From: Paludibacteraceae bacterium
GTDB taxonomy: Bacteria > Bacteroidota > Bacteroidia > Bacteroidales > Paludibacteraceae
Length of the DNA stretch: 64,000 nt
Direction of reading: 5' to 3'
Assembly (NCBI GenBank): GCA_031292565.1
Contig: JARLGW010000012.1
Location: 372,001-436,000, forward strand
In this document: one piece after another, positions 57,471 to 64,000 of the stretch
Position numbering within the stretch: the stretch's first letter is position 1
Layout: the number at the start of each line of letters is the position of its first letter
Made by a program: the position numbers and the translations under genes
The notes under the pieces: generated by a model
Databases searched by the model: none
Seen by the model: the letters and a program-made list of their open reading frames with translations, nothing else
What the model was told of the DNA's origin: nothing

Positions 57471-58877
57471 ATGGAACAAATCAAAAGAACAAAAATTGTT
57501 GATTTATTAAAACTTGATCCCGCTGGAGAGATTGTTAATGTTAAAGGATGGGTACGTTCTAAAAGAGGAAATAAAAATGTAAGTTTCATTGCATTAAATG
57601 ATGGTTCTACAATAAAAAATATCCAAATTGTAGTTGATTCCGCTTCTTTTGATGAGAGTGTATTGAAACCTATAACAACCGGAGCTTGTATTAGTGTGAA
57701 TGGAGCGTTAGTGGCTTCGCAAGGACAAGGGCAAACAATGGAAATAAATGCTTCAGAAATACAACTTTATGGTGAAGCCGATCCTAATGTGTATCCTTTG
57801 CAGAAGAAAGGTCATTCGTTGGAGTTCTTGCGCGAAATAGCACATCTTCGACCACGAACTAATACCTTTAGTGCCGTGTTGAGAGTAAGGCATGCAATGG
57901 CTTATGCCATACATAAATATTTTAATGATAGAGGTTTTTTCTACCTGCATACCCCTATTGTTACTGCTTCCGATTGTGAAGGAGCCGGAGAAATGTTTCA
58001 AGTCACTACACTTGATTTGAATGCTATTCCGAAAACGACTGAAGGTGGAGTGGACTTTGCAAATGATTTTTTCGGGAAAGCTACCAGCCTTACCGTTTCA
58101 GGTCAGCTTGAGGGAGAACTTGGAGCTATGGCTTTAGGTGCCATTTATACATTCGGGCCAACTTTTAGGGCAGAGAATTCCAACACACCAAGGCATTTGG
58201 CTGAATTTTGGATGATTGAGCCGGAGGTTGCTTTTAACGAGATTGTAGAGAACATGGATTTGGCTGAAGATTTCTTGAAATATCTGATTCAATACGCGTT
58301 GGATAACTGTCAGGATGATTTAGCCTTCTTGAATGAAATGTGGGACAAAGAATTGTTGGAACGGCTAGATTTTGTAGTTAAAAATAAATTCATCAGGTTG
58401 CCTTATACCGAAGGAATTAAAATTTTGGAAGAGGCTATTGCTGGTGGACACAAATTTGAGTTCCCTGTATCCTGGGGTATTGATTTGCAGTCGGAACATG
58501 AACGTTATTTAGTGGAGAAACATTTTAAATGTCCGGTAATTTTAACTGATTATCCGAAGGAAATTAAAGCGTTTTACATGAAGCAAAATGATGATGGTAA
58601 GACCGTTAGAGCAATGGACGTGCTATTTCCTAAAATAGGTGAGATTATTGGAGGTTCGCAAAGGGAAGAGGATTACGATAAATTGAAAACGAGAATAGAA
58701 GAAATGGGCATCCCGATGAAAGATATGTGGTGGTACTTAGATACCCGACGTTTTGGGTCAGCTCCACATTCCGGCTTTGGATTAGGGTTTGAACGGTTAC
58801 TTCTATTTGTTACCGGGATGGGTAATATCAGAGATGTAATTCCGTTTCCTAGAACGCCGAACAATGCAGAATATTAA
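57471..58877 (+). CDS. asnS: Asparaginyl-tRNA synthetase
   Basis: 468 aa; [50 protein letters not shown] class II motif 2, [16 protein letters not shown]. Confidence 0.97.
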   Translation: MEQIKRTKIVDLLKLDPAGEIVNVKGWVRSKRGNKNVSFIALNDGSTIKNIQIVVDSASFDESVLKPITTGACISVNGALVASQGQGQTMEINASEIQLYGEADPNVYPLQKKGHSLEFLREIAHLRPRTNTFSAVLRVRHAMAYAIHKYFNDRGFFYLHTPIVTASDCEGAGEMFQVTTLDLNAIPKTTEGGVDFANDFFGKATSLTVSGQLEGELGAMALGAIYTFGPTFRAENSNTPRHLAEFWMIEPEVAFNEIVENMDLAEDFLKYLIQYALDNCQDDLAFLNEMWDKELLERLDFVVKNKFIRLPYTEGIKILEEAIAGGHKFEFPVSWGIDLQSEHERYLVEKHFKCPVILTDYPKEIKAFYMKQNDDGKTVRAMDVLFPKIGEIIGGSQREEDYDKLKTRIEEMGIPMKDMWWYLDTRRFGSAPHSGFGLGFERLLLFVTGMGNIRDVIPFPRTPNNAEY

Positions 58878-58881
58878 AACT

Positions 58882-58912
58882 AAAGCCTCAATAATTATAT
58901 TGAGGCTTTTTT
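58882..58912 (+). terminator. Intrinsic-type terminator after asnS
   Basis: AAAGCCTCAATAATTATATTGAGGCTTTTTT. Confidence 0.85.
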
Positions 58913-59031
58913 ATGTGTACAAAATGTATATTTATGCAAAATAGATTTATATATAGCATGTATTTGTAAAAATATGCAATACCTATTGCATAAACGGTAA
59001 TTTTTATTAATTTTGTGCTCGCAAAAACAAA

Positions 59032-60897
59032 ATGGATATGATTGATACGAATAAGATTGAAGAGAGAGAGCATGTGGTTGTAAAGTTTTCCGGTGATTCC
59101 GGTGATGGGATGCAATTAACGGGGACTCTTTTCTCAAATTTGTCGGCTATATTAGGGAACGAGATATCTACTTTTCCCGATTATCCTTCTGAAATAAGAG
59201 CTCCACAAGGAACGTTGGGTGGAGTGTCTGGTTTTCAAGTGCATGTAGGATCAAGTAGAGTGTACACTCCCGGTGATGATGCCGATGTTATGGTGGTAAT
59301 GAATCCGGCGGCTTTAAAGGTTAATGCAAAAGGAATAAAAAAAGGTGGGATAATTATTTTTGATGTTGATTCATTCCAACCTTCGGACATCCAAAAGGCT
59401 GGTTTTACCACTGAGAATCCATTTAAAGAACTTAAGCTTTCGGAAACGATACAATTAGTGCCAACGCCGTTAACGTCTATGACCAAGGCTAGTTTGGAAG
59501 GTTTTGGTTTAGATTTTAAAGCGGTTCTTCGTAGTAAGAATATGTTTGCTTTAGGGTTAATTTGTTTTTTGTTCGACAGATCCGTCGATCAGGCAATTCA
59601 TTTTCTTGAAGAGAAATTCAAGAAAAAGGAAACCATTTTGAAGGCTAACGTTAAGGTGCTTGTTGACGGATACAATTATGCACAGAATATAGATGCTTCG
59701 ATTGCTAAATTTCAGGTTAAGAAATCACATAGCATTGAAAAAGGAAAATATACCATTATAAGTGGTAACAAATCTGCCGCATGGGGATTGATTGCCGCTT
59801 CTCAAAAATCGGAATTACCCTTGTTTTTAGGTAGTTACCCTATTACTCCAGCCACGGATATTTTACACGAACTGGCCTTGAGAAAAGATTTGGGCGTGAT
59901 AACACTTCAAGCGGAGGACGAAATTGCCGGTGTATGTACTGCTATTGGTGCTTCTTTTGCCGGTAATTTGGCTGCAACATGTACTTCCGGCCCCGGTTTG
60001 GCATTAAAATCAGAAGCTATCGGGCTTGCCGTTATGGCTGAACTGCCATTGGTGGTTATAGATGTTATGCGTAGTGGTCCATCTACCGGGATGCCAACCA
60101 AAACAGAGCAAACCGATTTGTTGCAAGCTCTTTATGGCCGAAATGGTGAGAGTCCTGCCGTTGTTATGGCTGCCAGCACACCCGATAATTGTTTTCAATA
60201 TGCATATATGGCTTGTAAGATTGCGTTGGAACACATGACTCCTGTTATTTTGCTTTCGGATGCTTTTATCGGAAATGGATCTTCTTTATGGAAGTTGCCT
60301 AAGCTGGCCGAGCTGCCCGAAATAAAACCAAACTATGTGAAACCTGAAATGAAGGGTGAAGCAAAAGTTACTACCCGCGACGAGATTTCAAAGGTTCGTT
60401 ATTGGTCGGTTCCGGGCATGGAGGGTTTTGCTCATCGCAACGGCGGCCTTGAAAAAGAATATGTGAAAGGTGGTATTGCTACTGACCCGAAGAACCATCA
60501 AAAAATGGTGGATGCCAGACAAGCAAAAGTGAACAACATCGCCAATTATATTCCAGACGTGAAGGTGGAAGGTGCCGTGGATGCTGATTTGTTAGTAATA
60601 GGCTGGGGTGGAACTCACGGACACTTGATTTCGGCTATCAATTCTTTGAAAAAGGAGGGAAAAAAAGTGGCTTTGGCTCATTTTAATTATATCAATCCGC
60701 TTCCTAAAAACACGGAAGAGGTTATTAGAAAATATAAGAAGGTAATTGTTTGTGAACTTAACAATGGGCAATTTGCATCTTTTCTTCGTTCAAAGGTTAC
60801 GGGTGTTGACTTTGAGCAATATAGTAAAGTGGAAGGCCAACCTTTTACGGTGTTAGAACTAAAAGAACGATTTAATAAAATTTTGGAGGCTTTATAG
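59032..60897 (+). CDS. korA: 2-oxoacid:acceptor oxidoreductase subunit alpha (KorA, gamma-alpha fusion)
   Basis: SGDSGDGMQLTGTLFSNLSAILGNEISTFPDYPSEIRAP; SGNKSAAWGLIAAS...YPITPATDILHELA. Confidence 0.93.
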   Translation: MDMIDTNKIEEREHVVVKFSGDSGDGMQLTGTLFSNLSAILGNEISTFPDYPSEIRAPQGTLGGVSGFQVHVGSSRVYTPGDDADVMVVMNPAALKVNAKGIKKGGIIIFDVDSFQPSDIQKAGFTTENPFKELKLSETIQLVPTPLTSMTKASLEGFGLDFKAVLRSKNMFALGLICFLFDRSVDQAIHFLEEKFKKKETILKANVKVLVDGYNYAQNIDASIAKFQVKKSHSIEKGKYTIISGNKSAAWGLIAASQKSELPLFLGSYPITPATDILHELALRKDLGVITLQAEDEIAGVCTAIGASFAGNLAATCTSGPGLALKSEAIGLAVMAELPLVVIDVMRSGPSTGMPTKTEQTDLLQALYGRNGESPAVVMAASTPDNCFQYAYMACKIALEHMTPVILLSDAFIGNGSSLWKLPKLAELPEIKPNYVKPEMKGEAKVTTRDEISKVRYWSVPGMEGFAHRNGGLEKEYVKGGIATDPKNHQKMVDARQAKVNNIANYIPDVKVEGAVDADLLVIGWGGTHGHLISAINSLKKEGKKVALAHFNYINPLPKNTEEVIRKYKKVIVCELNNGQFASFLRSKVTGVDFEQYSKVEGQPFTVLELKERFNKILEAL

Positions 60898-60899
60898 TA

Positions 60900-61910
60900 A
60901 TGGCTGAATTAAAATATGTAGCAAAGGATTTTAAAAGTGATCAGTACGTGCGTTGGTGTCCCGGTTGTGGAGATCATGGTGCAATAAATTCACTTCAAAA
61001 AGCAATGGCTGAGGTTGGTGTTGCTCCTGACAAAACAGCTGTTATTTCAGGTATTGGATGTTCTTCGCGTTTACCTTATTACATGGGTACTTACGGGTTT
61101 CACACTATACATGGGCGTGGAGCAGCCGTTGCCACGGGTGTAAAAGTAGCCAATCCTGACCTTACCGTTTGGCAAATTACGGGCGATGGCGATTGTTTGG
61201 CTATTGGCGGAAATCATTTTATTCATAGCGTGCGTCGTAATATAGATTTGAACGTGCTGTTGTTTAATAATGAAATTTATGGTTTAACCAAGGGTCAATA
61301 TTCACCAACTACGGTAAAAGGTTTTGTTACAAAAAGTTCACCATTTGGCACTGTGGAACGACCATTCCGTCCGGGTGAATTAACACTTGGTGCGCGAGGT
61401 ACTTTCTTCGCTAGATGTTTGGATGTTGACATCAAAAATTCGGTGGATGCTATGGTGGCGGCTGCCAAACACAAAGGCACATCAGTGGTAGAAGTGTTGG
61501 TGAATTGTGTTATTTTCAATGACGGTGCTCATGATTGGATTGCATCGAAAGAGAACCGCTTGGAACGAACAATCCTGCTAAAACATGGAGAGCCAATGCT
61601 TTTCGGAAAAGATAACGATAAGGGTTTGGTGTTGGATGGTTTTACCTTAAAAACAATAAAACTGGGAGAGAATGGTATTACGGAGAAAGATATTTTAGTG
61701 CATGATGCTGCATGTAAAGATTATACGTTGCATAATTTGCTTGTAAATATGGAAGGCCCTGATATGCCTATTGCCATGGGCGTTATCCGTTGTGTGGACG
61801 AAGAAACGTATGATGATGCCGTTCATAATCAAATAGAACAGATTCAAGCTAAACGGAAGATAAAAACTTTTGATGAATTACTTTCCAGCTGCGAAACTTG
61901 GGAAATGTGA
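60900..61910 (+). CDS. korB: 2-oxoacid:ferredoxin oxidoreductase subunit beta (KorB)
   Basis: VRWCPGCGDHGAINSLQKAMAEVG, GRGAAVATGVKVANPDLTVWQITGDGDCLAIGGNHFIH. Confidence 0.95.
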   Translation: MAELKYVAKDFKSDQYVRWCPGCGDHGAINSLQKAMAEVGVAPDKTAVISGIGCSSRLPYYMGTYGFHTIHGRGAAVATGVKVANPDLTVWQITGDGDCLAIGGNHFIHSVRRNIDLNVLLFNNEIYGLTKGQYSPTTVKGFVTKSSPFGTVERPFRPGELTLGARGTFFARCLDVDIKNSVDAMVAAAKHKGTSVVEVLVNCVIFNDGAHDWIASKENRLERTILLKHGEPMLFGKDNDKGLVLDGFTLKTIKLGENGITEKDILVHDAACKDYTLHNLLVNMEGPDMPIAMGVIRCVDEETYDDAVHNQIEQIQAKRKIKTFDELLSSCETWEM

Positions 61911-61933
61911 TTTTGATCTGAAACAAAAATAGA

Positions 61934-61975
61934 AAAGGCTGTTCTTCACAAATGAAGACAGCCTTTCGTGTTTTT
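61934..61975. terminator. Terminator hairpin between korB and the SDR gene
   Basis: AAAGGCTGTTCTTC ACAAAT GAAGACAGCCTTTCGTGTTTTT. Confidence 0.75.
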
Positions 61976-62741
61976 AGATATTCATTCCTCCCGAAACTTC
62001 TATTGTTTGAGCGTTAACCCAACCAGCTTCATCAGAGCAAAGAAATGCAACTACGCCCCCTATATCTTCCGGTTGACCAACTCGAGGTATGGCCGTAACA
62101 CTTTTCATATATTCTTGTGCTTGCACGTTTGTTTTCAGGCTGGCATTCCCAAAGTCGGTTGCTATGGCACCCGGAGCAATGGCATTAACCGTAATAAATC
62201 TGCTGCCTAATTCTTTTGCCAAGTATTTGGTAAGCGTTTCAATAGCACCTTTCAGTGAGGCATACACTGAGAATCCGGGTAATGTAAAACGAGCTAACCC
62301 TGACGATAGATTTATAATTCGACCTCCATCGTTGAGCAAGGGTAATGCCTTTTGTGTTAAAAAATAAACACCTTTAAAATGTATGTTTGTTAACGTGTCA
62401 AACTGTTCTTCTGTGGTTTGAGCAAAAGGAGCAGTAATGCCAATACCTGCATTGTTAATCAAAAAATCAAAGCTTTCTGTATCAAATTTGCTTTTAAGTT
62501 CAGCTTTTATTTGTGCAAAAAACGAGTCGAAGCTCTGAATGTTGCCAGTATCTAATTGAAGAGCCACGGCTGTAGCTCCTAATTTGTTAATTTCTGATAC
62601 AACGGCTTCTGCTTCCTCTTTTTTGCTGTGGTAGGTTAGTATTACATCAATATTTCTTTTCGCTAGGCTAATAGCCATGTCTTTCCCTAGTCCGCGGCTG
62701 CCGCCTGTAACCAAGGCTATTTTTCTTTTTCTCATAATCAA
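61974..62741 (-). CDS. SDR-family oxidoreductase (3-oxoacyl-ACP reductase-like)
   Basis: VTGGSRGLGKDMAISLA, NNAGIG, YASLKGAIETLTKYLAKEL, GGVVAFLCSDEAGWVNAQTIEVSGG. Confidence 0.93.
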   Translation of the reverse strand: MIMRKRKIALVTGGSRGLGKDMAISLAKRNIDVILTYHSKKEEAEAVVSEINKLGATAVALQLDTGNIQSFDSFFAQIKAELKSKFDTESFDFLINNAGIGITAPFAQTTEEQFDTLTNIHFKGVYFLTQKALPLLNDGGRIINLSSGLARFTLPGFSVYASLKGAIETLTKYLAKELGSRFITVNAIAPGAIATDFGNASLKTNVQAQEYMKSVTAIPRVGQPEDIGGVVAFLCSDEAGWVNAQTIEVSGGMNI

Positions 62742-63087
62742 ATTTTATTAAGTAATATTTATAATGCATTTTCAAAACAGATATTTATGTAAATGTACAA
62801 ATATTTCATTTGAAGAAAGCATTAATAGGTTAAGATATTGTGCTTTATAAAGTATTAACAATAGACCTATTTTGAGAAAGGAGTGGGGTGAGAAAACGAA
62901 AAGATTAGTTAAAGAAAATGGATATTAATTTGGCTTGAGATAATATTTAGTGCTGTAGGAGAGGAGGGCTGTTTGTTGGATAAAAGGAGATAGATGTTTA
63001 ACCGGAAAAACTACCGGGTAAAGAAATTTTTAGGAAATATTCTTTGCCTCTTGTTTTTCTAACGTATGTTGAAGATGTGATTGTTTT

Positions 63088-63342
63088 TTAAAGAAATTCT
63101 GCTGTTTCGGGATGAAACCCGCTGCTTATTATTATATTCTTTTTGCCATTAGCAGTTTCTTCTACATAGTAAGCTAGCATTTTGAATAATTCGTCAATTG
63201 CCTGCTCTTGTTTGCTTAAAAGATTTGTTTGTTGACTCGATCTTTCTTCTGCATTTAAATATGCAGTTTCCAAAGCTTCCACACCTGTTGCTAAATCTAC
63301 AAGGGGAACATCAGGTAGGGGAAAAGATGTATTTCTCGACAT
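63088..63342 (-). CDS. Small hypothetical protein (possible truncated member of a Bacteroidetes surface-protein N-terminal family)
   Basis: 84 aa from MSRNTSFPLPDVPLVDLATGVEALETAYLNAEERS to IIISSGFHPETAEFL; start chosen at MSRNTSF. Confidence 0.5.
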   Translation of the reverse strand: MSRNTSFPLPDVPLVDLATGVEALETAYLNAEERSSQQTNLLSKQEQAIDELFKMLAYYVEETANGKKNIIISSGFHPETAEFL

Positions 63343-63715
63343 TTGTATTATAATGTATCGATAAAATACAATTTTTTTAGGAGGTGGGTAGCTAATAAAA
63401 TTTAATGCTACTTTATTCATAGTCATATCTTTTTATTTTTTTAATTGACTTTCTTTATTATACTCTCAGAAAGAACTCAATCCATTAACTGTAAAGAAAT
63501 TAAATAAATACTTTTTCTATTTGTTGATGTTTATAAATATCACGTTAATATAAATTTTCACAGTGAGTTGATAAAAAAACATAATTAATCGTAATTACTA
63601 TTTAAAACACAATTTAGTATGTAATTGTTTGTTTTTTTTAAAACGAAGTGAACTAATTTGTTGTCAGTCAAAATTTTATAAAACTATTTCCTTTTGTTGT
63701 TAGGCTTGTCCTAAT

Positions 63716-63776
63716 TAGCCAAAGCCCCACCCTTTCTTACTTACAGAAGAAGTAGAGAAAGGGCATGGCCAGGCTA
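63716..63776. repeat. Extended imperfect hairpin in non-coding DNA
   Basis: TAGCC-aaa-GCC-cca-CCCTTTCT-TACTT acagaag AAGTA-g-AGAAAGGG-cat-GGC-ca-GGCTA. Confidence 0.7.
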
Positions 63777-63811
63777 CCAACCTTAAAAATATCTTGAACA
63801 CAAAGTCATAA

Positions 63812-64000
63812 TTAACATATATTTTCCTTGAAAAATTGTTTTACCCATATTGAGTTAATGGTGCTATCAACAATTTGTTTTAATAAACAGTATTTGAAAA
63901 TTTCAATCTCCATTTTTGATAATTCTGTTTTGGCTAAAGCATTCATTTCCAATTCATCTTTCTTTTGATATATCAAGAATTCGAACATGGCTTTGGATAT
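63812..64000 (-). CDS. 3' part of a hypothetical ORF running off the window end
   Basis: Open minus-strand frame ISKAMFEFLIYQKKDELEMNALAKTELSKMEIEIFKYCLLKQIVDSTINSIWVKQFFKENIC*. Confidence 0.4.
   Translation of the reverse strand: MSKAMFEFLIYQKKDELEMNALAKTELSKMEIEIFKYCLLKQIVDSTINSIWVKQFFKENIC

Overview
This 64 kb window is a typical Bacteroidetes (Bacteroidales-like) chromosomal segment with about 60 plausible protein-coding genes. Lineage clues from the sequence are many TAnnTTTG-type promoters, type IX secretion (T9SS) components (SprE/PorW-like, PorX, GldJ-like), a T9SS C-terminal sorting domain, a serine-palmitoyltransferase-like enzyme and KorAB. Most genes are housekeeping: ileS, lspA, pyrH, frr, ribD, prmC, recX, ackA, pta, proC, upp, dprA, argC, trmD, lpxH, asnS, korAB. 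No rRNA, tRNA, CRISPR array, integrase or intact transposase was seen. The more unusual parts are: (1) a small accessory patch at about 36.1-40.0 kb with an intact Fic protein, a PD-(D/E)XK-like nuclease candidate, and a second Fic protein with a degenerate active site, interspersed with palindromic repeats; (2) a 1411-aa protein fusing two 2-hydroxyacyl-CoA dehydratase activase domains with a DUF2229/dehydratase-like region, behind a TetR gene with an apparent operator over its promoter; (3) a candidate small RNA opposite the dprA 3' end; (4) several transposase-free inverted-repeat elements (23.6, 37.3, 42.0 and 63.7 kb); (5) porX and cdaA sharing overlapping stop codons. All assignments come from reading the translations and DNA by eye. 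No database search or folding program was run.
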